Source: Micrococcales bacterium UBA4448
GTDB lineage: Bacteria; Actinomycetota; Actinomycetes; Actinomycetales; Microbacteriaceae
DNA length: 64,000 nucleotides
NCBI GenBank assembly: GCA_002390305.1
Contig: DGPE01000083.1
Coordinates: 1-64,000, forward strand
Reading direction: 5' to 3'
Shown: positions 34,054 through 43,221 of the stretch, piece after piece
How positions within the stretch are numbered: the stretch's first letter is position 1
Layout of the letters: the number at the start of each line of letters is the position of its first letter
Translations under genes and position numbers: made by a program
The notes under the pieces: generated by a model
Told to the model about the DNA's origin: nothing
The model's input: only the letters and a program-made list of their open reading frames with translations
Databases searched by the model: none

Positions 34054-34841
34054 TGCTCCGGCGCAAAAACACAGAGCGCCGAATGAGCCTTTCCTCACAC
34101 CTTAGGGAGTTTAGAAAACGTCTATCGTGGTCGGCCGGGTTCATAATCGTCGGCACAGTCGTAGGTTGGTTCTTATTCGACCCAGTCTTTAGAATTCTGC
34201 AGGCTCCACTTTTGGAGGTAACCAGCAGGCGCGGCATCGAAGCAATTGTTAACTTCGGCACAGTCGTTTCAGCGTTCGACCTAAGAATTCAAATTTCTAT
34301 TTTTCTTGGAGTGATCATGACCTCTCCAGTCTGGTTATGGAACCTATGGGCATTTGTTTCCCCGGGACTCAAGATCCGGGAACGCCGATACGCAATTGGA
34401 TTTGTTGTTGCTGCACTCCCACTATTTTTGGTCGGCACCGGTCTAGCCTGGACTTCACTCCCAGGCTTCGTGGTGGTTTTGATTGGCTTTACTCCAGAGG
34501 GAAGCTCGAACGTTATAAACGCAGCCGAATATGTGCTTTTCGCAATTCGAATTCTGCTGATTTTCGGACTCGCATTTGTGATGCCGGTGGTTTTAGTGCT
34601 GTTGAACTTTGCCGGATTAGTTACCGGTAAGGGCATTCTGAAATCCTGGAGAGTAGCACTAACTATCATTGCGCTGGTCTCTGCGCTTGCCACCCCAACG
34701 GCTGAGCCAATGTCAATGTTCCTACTTATGGCACCACTGACAGCCCTGTTCTTCTCTGCTGTCGGAATAGCAACGCTCAACGACAAGCGCAGAGCTAGAA
34801 AACTAGCGAAGTTTGTCGATGATGACATCGAAGTCGAATGA
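34053..34841 (+). CDS. tatC: Sec-independent protein translocase TatC
   Basis: Receptor subunit of the Tat system that recognises twin-arginine signals. The 262-residue protein has the N-terminal HLREFRKRL motif (a variant of HLxELRxRL), six hydrophobic segments, and the loop FVSPGLKIRERRYA after the second helix. QcrA, a usual Tat substrate, is encoded in this window. The 3' end is followed one base later by the helicase start chosen here. Confidence 0.95.
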   Translation: MLRRKNTERRMSLSSHLREFRKRLSWSAGFIIVGTVVGWFLFDPVFRILQAPLLEVTSRRGIEAIVNFGTVVSAFDLRIQISIFLGVIMTSPVWLWNLWAFVSPGLKIRERRYAIGFVVAALPLFLVGTGLAWTSLPGFVVVLIGFTPEGSSNVINAAEYVLFAIRILLIFGLAFVMPVVLVLLNFAGLVTGKGILKSWRVALTIIALVSALATPTAEPMSMFLLMAPLTALFFSAVGIATLNDKRRARKLAKFVDDDIEVE

Positions 34842-34842
34842 G

Positions 34843-37266
34843 ATGAGTCCCGCTGAGAAATACCAGCGGGCCAAAGAAAAAGCGAAATACCCCCAGTTTG
34901 AGTTATTCAGTCACGAACTAAAGTTTCCGCTTGACGATTTCCAAGAAAAAGCATGTCTGGCCCTTGAGGCTGGATCTGGAGTGCTGGTTGCGGCACCAAC
35001 GGGTGCAGGCAAAACAATAGTGGGTGAGTTCGCTATTCATCTGGCACTTGCCAAGGGTCAAAAGGTTTTCTACACAACTCCAATAAAAGCGCTCAGTAAT
35101 CAGAAATTTGCAGAGCTAGCTGCCCGTTACGGCAAGGACCGAGTCGGGCTGCTGACCGGCGATACAAACAACAACTCTGAGGCTGAGATTGTCGTGATGA
35201 CAACCGAGGTCCTCCGAAACATGATCTATGCCACAAGCACGACACTGATGGAACTCGGGTTCGTTGTGATGGATGAGGTTCACTACCTGGCGGACAGATT
35301 CAGGGGGGCGGTCTGGGAGGAAGTGATACTTCACCTCCCGAAAGACGTGAAGGTGGTATCGCTCAGCGCCACCGTATCCAACGCCGAAGAATTCGGCGCT
35401 TGGCTTGCTGAAGTCAGAGGAAACACACAGGTAATTGTTTCTGAAATTAGACCGGTGCCATTGCATCAGCACGTGCTATTTGGAGACGAGTTTCTGGAGC
35501 TGTTTGAAACTGGCAGCAAACAGATGAGAGTAAACCCTGAACTCTTGCAAAAGCACCAAGCCCGGCAGCGCGCGCCACATCGAGGGCCAAAGCAACGCGG
35601 AAACTCAAATTTCAGGGGCCATCATGACCGAAGGTTTCCGAGACTTGAAAAGCCTGAGGTCGTGGATGCTCTAGACCGCGCTGATTTACTGCCGGCAATC
35701 TTTTTCATATTTTCCAGGGTGGGCTGTGAGGCATCTGTGGCTGCCTGCAGGCGAGCAGGGGTGCGTCTCACCACCAGAGAGGAAGCCTTAGAAATAAGAC
35801 AGCTGGCCGAAGCTAGATGCAGCTCAATCGCCGATGAGGACCTCGACACCCTCGGATATTTTGAATGGTTGAGCTCCCTAGAGCGAGGTTACGCAGCTCA
35901 TCACGCAGGCATGCTACCGGCCTTTAAAGAGGTTGTTGAAGAATTGTTTCTGCGCAAGCTGGTGAGAGTTGTCTTCGCAACTGAAACCTTGGCTCTTGGA
36001 ATCAACATGCCGGCAAGAACCGTGGTACTTGAAAGGCTCGATAAGTTCAATGGCGAGGCGAGAGTTTCTGTCACCGCAGGGGAGTACACCCAACTAACCG
36101 GCAGGGCAGGGCGAAGAGGAATTGACACCGAGGGCCACTCGGTTATTTTGTGGGGTCAGCAGCTAGATCCAAACATGGTTGCCGGTCTAGCCTCAAAAAG
36201 AACCTACCCACTGAACAGCTCATTTAAACCGACCTACAACATGGCGGTGAACTTGATCGATGCCTTCGGAGCACAGCGCGCAAGCAAGGTGCTAGAACGC
36301 TCATTCGCTCAATTTCAGGCCGACAGATCAGTGGTCGGCCTGGCTCAGGGAATTGCAGAGAAGCAAGCCTCCCTTGAGGGCTACGAAGAGGCAATGCAGT
36401 GCCACCTGGGTGATTTCATAGAGTATTCAGGGCTTCGAAGACGCATCTCCGATCTCGAGAGAAAGGGTGCCTCTTGGCGGTCTCGGGGAGGCAAGGATAT
36501 TCGTCAAACCAAGGGCATGAGGAAGCACGAGTCAGAGATTGCAGACCTAAAACGAACTCTTCGCTCTCATAATTGCCACGGTTGCAGTGAACGTGAAGCA
36601 CACGCCCGGTGGGGGGAGCGCTACCAAAAGCTTCGCCAAGAAATTGATGCTGCGGTGAACCAAATTGAAAACAGAACAAATCAGGTGGCAAAAGTGTTTA
36701 CCAGAATTTGTAACCTGCTCGAAGAACTCAATTACTTGCAGCCAGACGATGACGATCTTGAAATAACCGAAGCTGGCAAGAAACTGGGCAAGATCTACGG
36801 CGAACGAGACCTGCTGATCGCACAGTGCATAAATCAAGGTGTCTGGAAAGACCTTGACGCGGCATCGCTGGCTGGCATGGCTGCGACGCTGGTTTATGAG
36901 AATAGGCGTGACGACGGCGACTATGAGCCAAAGCTACCCAAAGGCAACTTCCGGGATGTACTGGAAAAAACTGAGCTGATTCAGGAAGAGTTGGCAGAGT
37001 TGCAAGACAGATTTGACTTGACCATTGAATCCCCACTGGACTTGGGGCTGGCATGGCCCATATACCGCTGGGCAACAGGGGCAAGATTGGATGACATTCT
37101 CAAGCTCTCCGGCCTGCTCGCGGGAGATTTCATCAGATGGAGCAAGCAGGTTATCGACCTTCTTGACCAATTGGCTCAGGGCGCAGACGCCGAGTTGGCT
37201 GAAACTGCCTATAACGCTATGGACTTGGTAAAAAGAGGGATTGTGGCATACAGCTACTACGTCTAG
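34843..37266 (+). CDS. Ski2-like DEAD/DEAH-box helicase (HelY type)
   Basis: 807-residue superfamily 2 helicase of the Ski2/Mtr4/HelY group, probably acting on RNA. Motifs in order: Walker A APTGAGKT (51-58), DEVH (144-147), SAT (175-177), VVFATETLALGINMPART (377-392) and motif VI QLTGRAGRRG (417-426), followed by a long C-terminal part. A Cys pair near CHGC in the C-terminal region may bind metal. ATG at 34843 is chosen because it lies one base after tatC and gives the usual MSPAE-type N-terminus; earlier starts at 34813-34822 overlap tatC. Confidence 0.93.
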   Translation: MSPAEKYQRAKEKAKYPQFELFSHELKFPLDDFQEKACLALEAGSGVLVAAPTGAGKTIVGEFAIHLALAKGQKVFYTTPIKALSNQKFAELAARYGKDRVGLLTGDTNNNSEAEIVVMTTEVLRNMIYATSTTLMELGFVVMDEVHYLADRFRGAVWEEVILHLPKDVKVVSLSATVSNAEEFGAWLAEVRGNTQVIVSEIRPVPLHQHVLFGDEFLELFETGSKQMRVNPELLQKHQARQRAPHRGPKQRGNSNFRGHHDRRFPRLEKPEVVDALDRADLLPAIFFIFSRVGCEASVAACRRAGVRLTTREEALEIRQLAEARCSSIADEDLDTLGYFEWLSSLERGYAAHHAGMLPAFKEVVEELFLRKLVRVVFATETLALGINMPARTVVLERLDKFNGEARVSVTAGEYTQLTGRAGRRGIDTEGHSVILWGQQLDPNMVAGLASKRTYPLNSSFKPTYNMAVNLIDAFGAQRASKVLERSFAQFQADRSVVGLAQGIAEKQASLEGYEEAMQCHLGDFIEYSGLRRRISDLERKGASWRSRGGKDIRQTKGMRKHESEIADLKRTLRSHNCHGCSEREAHARWGERYQKLRQEIDAAVNQIENRTNQVAKVFTRICNLLEELNYLQPDDDDLEITEAGKKLGKIYGERDLLIAQCINQGVWKDLDAASLAGMAATLVYENRRDDGDYEPKLPKGNFRDVLEKTELIQEELAELQDRFDLTIESPLDLGLAWPIYRWATGARLDDILKLSGLLAGDFIRWSKQVIDLLDQLAQGADAELAETAYNAMDLVKRGIVAYSYYV

Positions 37267-37270
37267 AACT

Positions 37271-37276
37271 TAGAGT
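37271..37276 (+). promoter_or_regulatory. -10 hexamer TAGAGT of leaderless lnt
   Basis: TAGAGT, six bases (AGAGGC), then GTG at 37283. GAGG in the spacer is too close to the GTG for normal ribosome binding. Confidence 0.5.
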
Positions 37277-37282
37277 AGAGGC

Positions 37283-38800
37283 GTGAAGATTCCTCAATTA
37301 GTGTGGCGGATACCCCTGGGCGCGGTTGGCGGTCTGATTGGGCTCTATGCCTTCCCAACCGAAAACATCTGGATTCTGGCTCCACTAATTCCAGGGCTGA
37401 TTTTGCTTGCAACTCTGGGGCTTGGTTTTTGGAGTGCAGTATTGGTTGGGTTTATTGCCAGCCAAGCGTTCTATATCTCCCATATTGAGTGGATTTCCCT
37501 GTACTTAGGCCCGATTCCACTGCTGGCACTAAGCACGCTGCAATCCTTCTTTTTTGCGCTCGGAGTGGGTGCCACCGCCTGGCTACATAAAAAATGGAAA
37601 CCTAAAAAGCAATCACTGATAATTTTCGCATTTGCTGCTGCCTCGATTTGGACGGCCCGGGAATATCTGGCGAATAACTTTCCCTACGGTGGATTCCCCT
37701 GGTCGAGGCTGGCAATGACACAGCCGGGCAGTTTCATGAGCCAGTGGGTTTATTTTGGTGGCCTGTCATTGCTGTCATTTGTTCTGGCGCTCCTGGGTTC
37801 GATTATTGCAATCTGGATTCTGCACCGGAAGGGGCGGAACGCCCTTAGAAAGGGACCTGCTATCGCGGTCATCGGAGCGATGGTGATTATCCCTTTAACC
37901 ACTATGTTGCTGAATAATCCCAGTGCATCAGACACCAAAGTGATAGCAGCGGTGCAAGGAAACGCCAATGCTGGTCTGTTTTCAAACCTGGACCGCGGAA
38001 CAATTCTCCAAAACCACCTGGATGCCACCGAGCTTGTCTTTGATTCCGAGCTGGCAGGACAAGTGGATCTTCTGGTTTGGCCAGAGAACGCATCCGATAT
38101 TGACCCGCTTAGAAGCGCTGCGGCTGCGACGAAGATTGATGAGATTGCCAGCCGACTTGGAGCGCCGTTTTCGTTTGGCACAATCACCAAGAGGGGAGGG
38201 GAGAGCTTCAATTCGACCTTGCTTTGGAAGCCGGGAGTTGGAGCGGTTGACTACTACGACAAGAAGCAACCGGTTCCCTTCGCTGAATTCGTGCCTGATC
38301 GAGAATTTTGGCGACTATTCGCACCGGCTCTAATTGACCTAGTTCCTGAGGGCTACACATTTGGAGTTAGAGATGGGATCTACGAGGTTGAAGAAGATTT
38401 TGTAGCTGGAACACTGATTTGTTTTGAGATAGCCGAAGACGGCATCCTCAGGGAATTAGTGGCCGGCGGGGCCGAAGTGATACTTTCGCAGACCAATAAT
38501 GCGGACTTTGGATACTCCGATGAAACATATCAGCAAGCGGGTATTGCACAACTAAGAGCGATTGAAACCGGGCGATCAGTTGTAAACATATCAACCGTCG
38601 GCTTATCAGCCATCTACCTTCCGAACGGAAAGGTCTTAAGTGAGCTGGTTTGGTACCAACCGGGCGCAATGGTTGAACAGGTGCCGCTATATAAGGGCAC
38701 TACGCCCGCAATGGCGATTGGTGCCGGGTTTGACTACATAAATCTGACCGCTGCCTTTGGCACACTAATAGTTTTTTACTTTAGGAAAAAACGTCGATGA
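37283..38800 (+). CDS. lnt: Apolipoprotein N-acyltransferase Lnt
   Basis: Adds the third acyl chain to lipoproteins at the membrane. The 505-residue protein has about six N-terminal helices, then a nitrilase-type catalytic domain with the triad Glu268 (LLVWPENAS), Lys327/328 (YYDKKQPVPFAEF) and Cys380 (GTLICFEIA). GTG at 37283 follows the leaderless promoter. Overlaps the mannose synthase gene as ATGA; in mycobacteria the two functions are fused in one polypeptide, whereas here they are separate coupled genes. Confidence 0.94.
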   Translation: MKIPQLVWRIPLGAVGGLIGLYAFPTENIWILAPLIPGLILLATLGLGFWSAVLVGFIASQAFYISHIEWISLYLGPIPLLALSTLQSFFFALGVGATAWLHKKWKPKKQSLIIFAFAAASIWTAREYLANNFPYGGFPWSRLAMTQPGSFMSQWVYFGGLSLLSFVLALLGSIIAIWILHRKGRNALRKGPAIAVIGAMVIIPLTTMLLNNPSASDTKVIAAVQGNANAGLFSNLDRGTILQNHLDATELVFDSELAGQVDLLVWPENASDIDPLRSAAAATKIDEIASRLGAPFSFGTITKRGGESFNSTLLWKPGVGAVDYYDKKQPVPFAEFVPDREFWRLFAPALIDLVPEGYTFGVRDGIYEVEEDFVAGTLICFEIAEDGILRELVAGGAEVILSQTNNADFGYSDETYQQAGIAQLRAIETGRSVVNISTVGLSAIYLPNGKVLSELVWYQPGAMVEQVPLYKGTTPAMAIGAGFDYINLTAAFGTLIVFYFRKKRR

Positions 38801-39495
38801 AGTTTTTGGTACTCATGCCCACCTTCAACGAGCGTCAAAACCTTGAAAATAGCGTTCTGCAGGTGCTACAAGCAGTACCGGGTATAAATCTGTTGATTAT
38901 CGATGACAACAGCCCGGATGGCACGGGCGCCATTGCCGACAAACTTAGCGAAGAAAATTCAGAGGTCTCGGTGCTGCATCGCGAATCCAAGAAGGGCCTT
39001 GGTAGGGCCTACTTGGATGGATTCACCTGGGCAGCAAAGAACAGTTTCGACTTTGTTATCCAAATGGATGCCGACGGCTCACACCAACCGAAAAATCTCT
39101 CGGATCTGATCTCAAAGGCCAGGCCAAGTCGTTTGGTGATTGGGTCCAGGTGGATTCCCGGGGGAGAGGTCCTAAATTGGCCCTGGTACCGAAAGGTTAT
39201 TTCAAGGTTCGGCAACCTATACGCCCGAAGATTGCTTGGGACGAAAGTCATGGACATGACAGCCGGCTATCGCCTATACCCAGTTTCGAGCCTTGCCAAA
39301 ATGAAATTGCAGGATGTTCAGGCCCAGGGTTATGGATTTCAGATAGAGATGACCCTTCTTGCTATTGAAGAGGGACTTGAGGTTGTAGAAGTGCCAATTA
39401 GCTTTGTCGAAAGAACTGTTGGTAAGAGCAAAATGACGATGAAGATAGTCCTCGAGGCCTTCTGGCTCTGCACCAAATGGGGGATTAGGCGCTAA
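38797..39495 (+). CDS. Polyprenol monophosphomannose synthase (Ppm1/DPM1 type)
   Basis: Uses GDP-mannose to mannosylate polyprenyl phosphate, the donor for lipoglycans and protein mannosylation. The 232-residue GT2 protein has the start PTFNERQNLENSV, the nucleotide-binding DDNSPDGTGAIAD, the catalytic metal site QMDADGSHQP, and the C-terminal FVERTVGKSKMT. It is the catalytic domain only, without membrane helices. Coupled to lnt, and convergent with rbpA with an 11-base overlap. Confidence 0.92.
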   Translation: MKFLVLMPTFNERQNLENSVLQVLQAVPGINLLIIDDNSPDGTGAIADKLSEENSEVSVLHRESKKGLGRAYLDGFTWAAKNSFDFVIQMDADGSHQPKNLSDLISKARPSRLVIGSRWIPGGEVLNWPWYRKVISRFGNLYARRLLGTKVMDMTAGYRLYPVSSLAKMKLQDVQAQGYGFQIEMTLLAIEEGLEVVEVPISFVERTVGKSKMTMKIVLEAFWLCTKWGIRR

Positions 39496-39844
39496 CTTGC
39501 CCTTGCGCTCTGCGCTTTCGCATGCTCACGAGCATTTCTTCTAGAAGTTGTTCTAGTTCCTGCTCGGATCGTCTTTCCTTGACCATTTCATAGTGTGTTC
39601 TCGGAGCAACTTCTTCAATACCTTCTCCATTGACCAACATCCCCTGCTCAAGTCTCCGAGCAGATGCTTGGCATCGTTGGCACTGCCAAACAAGCGGCAG
39701 TTCTACCCCCTCAGCGAAAGCTAGTGAGAACTCATGGCCCTTGGGGCATTTGAACTCAACCAGCTGGCGAGCAGATAACTCAACTCCCTTATCGCTTTCC
39801 AGCGACTGTGAGCCGAGGCGCATTCCGCGCATGGTTTCTGACAT
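39485..39844 (-). CDS. rbpA: RNA polymerase-binding protein RbpA
   Basis: Actinobacterial transcription activator that binds RNA polymerase and sigma-A type factors to stabilise open promoters. The protein (119 residues) starts MSETMRGMRLGSQSLESD. It has a beta core with Cys pairs (CPKGHEF, then CQRCQ) that could hold zinc as in the Streptomyces form, and ends with PRTHYEMVKERRSEQELEQLLEE, the sigma-interaction helix. ATG at 39844 has GGAGG five bases upstream; an upstream in-frame start at 39886 lacks a site. Possibly relevant to the weak -35 elements in this window. Confidence 0.94.
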   Translation of the reverse strand: MSETMRGMRLGSQSLESDKGVELSARQLVEFKCPKGHEFSLAFAEGVELPLVWQCQRCQASARRLEQGMLVNGEGIEEVAPRTHYEMVKERRSEQELEQLLEEMLVSMRKRRAQGQVSA

Positions 39845-39915
39845 TGTTACCTCCGTTAGAGGAACAACCACTTGACTCCCGGGCAATTCCAGCCGTGGCC
39901 ACGTTCACAGATAAA

Positions 39916-40671
39916 TCACAGGTTGGAAGCTATGTCTATTCGATCGGTCACAATACCTGCGGCTCCCATTTGAATCAGCTCCACCATTTGGACTTTTTCG
40001 TTTATTGTCCAAAAGTGAGTTTCGGTATCAAGGCTTGCCAGCCGAACCAAGAACTTGGTATCAGCGAATCTGATTGGGCCATAACTCACCGGCAGTTGAA
40101 GGGCATCGATGGATTTAGTTAGCAACCTAAGCCCTAAACCACCTAGAAATTTATGGGAAATCCAAATCTGGATCACGGTCCTAATCGAGCCGGAGGTTGC
40201 CACCGGTTTAGTCAATAGTTTCAAAGTCGCAAGCCGTCTTTGATTAGAAAAACTGGAGACCAACACCCGCGCATGAGAGGAGGTTGTTTCAATGGCGTCC
40301 GCGGTGGGAACAACCGCGTTTTTGGACTTTACATCAATGTTCAACTTCGCATTTGGAAAAGCTTCCAGAGTTTCCACCAATGTCGGTATACGCGATCCAT
40401 TCGGCAAAGAGAGCGTTTGAATCTCGGCAAGCGATAAATCAGCTACTTTCGCGGCTACGCCACACAATCTCTTTAGGTCATCGTCATGGAAAACCACTGC
40501 CGCGCCATCGCTTGTTGCCTGAGTATCGGTTTCTATAAACTGCGCGCCATGGTCAATCGCTGCCCGGAACGCCTCGAGTGAGTTTTCATCAATGCCTGCA
40601 AGCCCGTGGCTAAAGCCCCTGTGAGCGAATGTCCTGGGCTTAGGGGAGCTGAAATAGTCAGTTTTGGCCAT
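39916..40671 (-). CDS. Glycerophosphodiester phosphodiesterase
   Basis: Hydrolyses glycerophosphodiesters to glycerol 3-phosphate and an alcohol. The 251-residue protein has the GDPD signatures: FAHRGFS (His near residue 17), ENSLEAF, FIETDTQ and VFHDDDLKRL, a full active-site set with metal ligands. No signal peptide, so it is cytoplasmic (UgpQ-like). ATG at 40671 has GGAG five bases upstream. Divergent from the leaderless YczE-like gene. Confidence 0.93.
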   Translation of the reverse strand: MAKTDYFSSPKPRTFAHRGFSHGLAGIDENSLEAFRAAIDHGAQFIETDTQATSDGAAVVFHDDDLKRLCGVAAKVADLSLAEIQTLSLPNGSRIPTLVETLEAFPNAKLNIDVKSKNAVVPTADAIETTSSHARVLVSSFSNQRRLATLKLLTKPVATSGSIRTVIQIWISHKFLGGLGLRLLTKSIDALQLPVSYGPIRFADTKFLVRLASLDTETHFWTINEKVQMVELIQMGAAGIVTDRIDIASNL

Positions 40672-40691
40672 TATTACTCCTCGGGTGGCAC

Positions 40692-40697
40692 TAATCT
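40692..40697 (+). promoter_or_regulatory. -10 hexamer TAATCT of leaderless yczE-like gene
   Basis: TAATCT, six bases (GTGCTG), then GTG at 40704; a GTG immediately after the hexamer is too close for transcription start. Confidence 0.5.
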
Positions 40698-40703
40698 GTG
40701 CTG

Positions 40704-41309
40704 GTGTCCAAGTCTAATTTCTATTACCGCTTTGCCAAGTTGATTTTTGGCCTTGCGATCTATGGAACAGGCCTTGGAATGATGGTTCACGCCGGAATTG
40801 GAATTCCACCCTGGGACGTCTTAGCCCAAGGATTGTCAATCCAGTCGACCCTGACCTTTGGCCAGGCAACGATCCTTGTGAGCCTGATTGTGATGCTGTT
40901 TTGGATACCACTAAAAGTCAAACCCGGTATCGGCTCCGTGCTAAACGCCATCCTGGTGGGTTTGTTCGCAGACCTGACAATGCCGTTCTGGCCCGAAATC
41001 GATAATTATTTGCTCAATTTGGCGCTTTTCATCGCCGGTCTGCTGGTAATTTCCTACGCAACCGGACTGTATATTTCCTGCGGCTTTGGCAAAGGTCCCA
41101 GAGATGGCCTGATGATGGGCCTTGCCAAAAAGTTCAATGCACCATTTTGGATCACCAGAACCAGCGTCGAAATAATAGTAGTAACACTGGGATTTGTCCT
41201 AGGAGGCCAAGTCCGCGAAGGAACGTTGCTGTTCGCTCTGTCAATTGGCTACCTGAACCAGCTCTCCATGCGATTATTTGGTCTCGCTGATAAATCCGGT
41301 CGCGTCTAG
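40704..41309 (+). CDS. YczE/YitT-type membrane protein
   Basis: 201-residue integral membrane protein with about five hydrophobic helices. It resembles the YczE/YyaS family (GTGLGMMVHAGIGIPPWDVL at the N-terminus and ISCGFGKGPRDGLMMGL in the middle). Function is unknown; some relatives are annotated as permeases, but nothing here shows a substrate. The start GTG at 40704 is chosen from the promoter spacing. Faces trpD across a 105-base spacer with only a weak hairpin and no T run. Confidence 0.82.
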   Translation: MSKSNFYYRFAKLIFGLAIYGTGLGMMVHAGIGIPPWDVLAQGLSIQSTLTFGQATILVSLIVMLFWIPLKVKPGIGSVLNAILVGLFADLTMPFWPEIDNYLLNLALFIAGLLVISYATGLYISCGFGKGPRDGLMMGLAKKFNAPFWITRTSVEIIVVTLGFVLGGQVREGTLLFALSIGYLNQLSMRLFGLADKSGRV

Positions 41310-41414
41310 TAACCGAACTCTCTTCACTCATCCGAGGGAACTAGCTAACGCCGATAATAAACATTATGTCAAGTAATGGATTTCTTACCCCCCTCTTCTG
41401 TGAGGGCTCGGGTC

Positions 41415-42479
41415 TTAGAGGGCCTTTGTTGCGTTGGCCCAGTCATCAGCAACCAATTTGGCCGCTCCTGAGGCAATGGCCGCCTTGGCAGCTACAAATC
41501 CGGCCTTGAGTCTGCTCTCAAGCGGCTCCGATTGCTGTTTAGGGTCATTAGCGAGCTGATAAGCAACTATGCCAACGGCGGCGTTTAGGCACACGATGTC
41601 ACTAATGGCTGCAGAGTTTGGAAATTCTCTTCCCTCAAATAGGTCAATTGCGATCTTGGCATTGTGCGCAGCATCGCCACCTAGCAACTGATCCTGGGTC
41701 GCTCTAGCGACTCCAATGTCTTGTGCATCCAGCTCAAATTGCTGCACAGTGCCCTCAGCAACCTGCCATAGCGTGTTGGGTGCCGTTGTGCTTAGTTCGT
41801 CTAGTCCGTCATTGGACCTGAAAACGAGGGCTGTTCTGCCTCGCTGAGCAAGCTCTTGAGCCATGAGCGGTGCGATTTCCAAGTCTGCAACCCCCAGAGC
41901 GGTTGCCAAAGGTTGTGCAGGGTTCGCCAGTGGCCCAAGAAAGTTAAATGTAGTTGGGACTCCCAGTTCCTTCCTCGCCTTCGCGACGTGCCTCATAGCT
42001 GGGTGAAACACCGGAGCAAAGAAGAAGGTAATCCCCTGCTCTTGAAACACCTGAGCAACCTGCTGCGGGTTGAGCTCGAGGTTGATGCCAAGCTTCTCTA
42101 GCATTTCCGAAGAGCCAGTTTTCCCCGAGGCACTGCGGGAACCGTGCTTTAGCACTGGGATACCGGACGCCCTGGCAACAATTGATGCCATTGAGCTGAT
42201 ATTTACTGTTCCAACCAGGTCTCCCCCGGTGCCGACAATATCAAGGGCGTCGTCTGAAACCTGAAGAGGCTCTGCATTTTCAAGCATTACATCAACTAAA
42301 CCGCCAAGCTCTTGGCTAGTTTCGCCTTTAGTTCGGAGCCCCAGCATGAATCCTGCTATTTGGGTTTCAGTGGCATTACCGCTCATGATTTCACTCATGG
42401 CCCACTTGCATGCATTTTTACTGAGATCTTCACCCTCAATAAGGGCAGAAAATATCGATTTCCAGCTGTAATCCTGCAT
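41415..42479 (-). CDS. trpD: Anthranilate phosphoribosyltransferase
   Basis: Transfers phosphoribosyl to anthranilate in tryptophan synthesis. The 354-residue protein contains VGTGGDLVGTVNISS (PRPP-binding glycine region), the KHGSRSASGKTGSSEMLE loop, and FFFAPVFHPAMRHVAKARKELG. Stands alone, away from other trp genes. The ATG at 42479 follows TAGACT by six bases, so it is predicted leaderless. Divergent from ctaE, a pairing seen in other actinobacteria. Confidence 0.96.
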   Translation of the reverse strand: MQDYSWKSIFSALIEGEDLSKNACKWAMSEIMSGNATETQIAGFMLGLRTKGETSQELGGLVDVMLENAEPLQVSDDALDIVGTGGDLVGTVNISSMASIVARASGIPVLKHGSRSASGKTGSSEMLEKLGINLELNPQQVAQVFQEQGITFFFAPVFHPAMRHVAKARKELGVPTTFNFLGPLANPAQPLATALGVADLEIAPLMAQELAQRGRTALVFRSNDGLDELSTTAPNTLWQVAEGTVQQFELDAQDIGVARATQDQLLGGDAAHNAKIAIDLFEGREFPNSAAISDIVCLNAAVGIVAYQLANDPKQQSEPLESRLKAGFVAAKAAIASGAAKLVADDWANATKAL

Positions 42480-42485
42480 TTTGTA

Positions 42486-42491
42486 AGTCTA
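42486..42491 (-). promoter_or_regulatory. -10 hexamer TAGACT of leaderless trpD
   Basis: On the minus strand TAGACT, six bases (TACAAA), then ATG at 42479. No ribosome binding site precedes the ATG. Confidence 0.6.
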
Positions 42492-42569
42492 CCGAGCGAC
42501 GCTCGCCAATCTTTTCCAAATAAGTTGAAAAACCTTGACGTTATCAAGGCTCGACTGGACCTTGTCTGA

Positions 42570-42575
42570 TAAACT
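42570..42575 (+). promoter_or_regulatory. -10 hexamer TAAACT of leaderless ctaE
   Basis: TAAACT, seven bases (TGGAACC), then ATG at 42583; no Shine-Dalgarno sequence. Confidence 0.55.
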
Positions 42576-42582
42576 TGGAACC

Positions 42583-43206
42583 ATGACTGCTTCTTTTACG
42601 CCCGTTGCCCCTATGGCAATTAATAGACCCAGTGCCACATCGGTTGGAACGATTGTTTGGCTTGGTAGCGAGGTCATGTTTTTTGCTGGCTTATTCGCAA
42701 TGTACTTCAGCCTGAGAGCAGGCGCACCCGATCTTTGGGCCAATGACACGCAAGTTCTAAATGTCCCTTTCGCTCTGATTAATACGCTGATTCTTGTTGC
42801 CAGCTCCTTCACCGCTCAGTTTGGTGTATTCGCTGCCGAAAGACTGCAGCCGCAAAGGACTGGCTGGTCTCCCGCAAAGTGGGGCATGGTCGAGTGGTTT
42901 TTCCTCACTTACGTGATGGGCGCCGTGTTCGTCTCGGGTCAGATCTGGGAGTACGCAATGCTTGTTTCAGAGGGCATCACTCTCAGCTCAAACTCCTATG
43001 GGTCTGCTTTCTACATCACAACAGGGTTCCACGCACTTCACGTAACCGGCGGGCTAATCGCCTTCCTGCTGATTATTGGAAGGGCGTACGCGGCCAAGAA
43101 CTTTGGCCATAAAGAAGCTACGGGCGCAATCGTGGTTTCTTATTACTGGCACTTTGTGGACGTTGTCTGGATTGGCCTTTTCGTAGTCGTTTACATACTC
43201 AAATAA
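42583..43206 (+). CDS. ctaE: Cytochrome c oxidase subunit III
   Basis: Structural subunit of the aa3 oxidase. The 207-residue protein begins [17 protein letters not shown] and has five hydrophobic helices, with [25 protein letters not shown] in the first, [10 protein letters not shown] in the fourth and [11 protein letters not shown] near the end, all family features. ATG at 42583 is chosen from the leaderless promoter; a longer reading from 42535 adds residues without support. Heads the ctaE-qcrC-qcrA-qcrB operon, the standard actinobacterial order. Confidence 0.96.
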   Translation: MTASFTPVAPMAINRPSATSVGTIVWLGSEVMFFAGLFAMYFSLRAGAPDLWANDTQVLNVPFALINTLILVASSFTAQFGVFAAERLQPQRTGWSPAKWGMVEWFFLTYVMGAVFVSGQIWEYAMLVSEGITLSSNSYGSAFYITTGFHALHVTGGLIAFLLIIGRAYAAKNFGHKEATGAIVVSYYWHFVDVVWIGLFVVVYILK

Positions 43207-43221
43207 CAAATGGAGAAGCAC

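Noticed and set aside
34289..34828. 179-codon open frame on the minus strand inside tatC
   Set aside because: Antisense to tatC; its hydrophilic residues mirror the opposite strand of hydrophobic codons.
41375..41412. Hairpin CCCTC-TTCTGT-GAGGG between the yczE-like gene and trpD
   Set aside because: Five-pair stem without a T run on either strand, so it is too weak to call a terminator.
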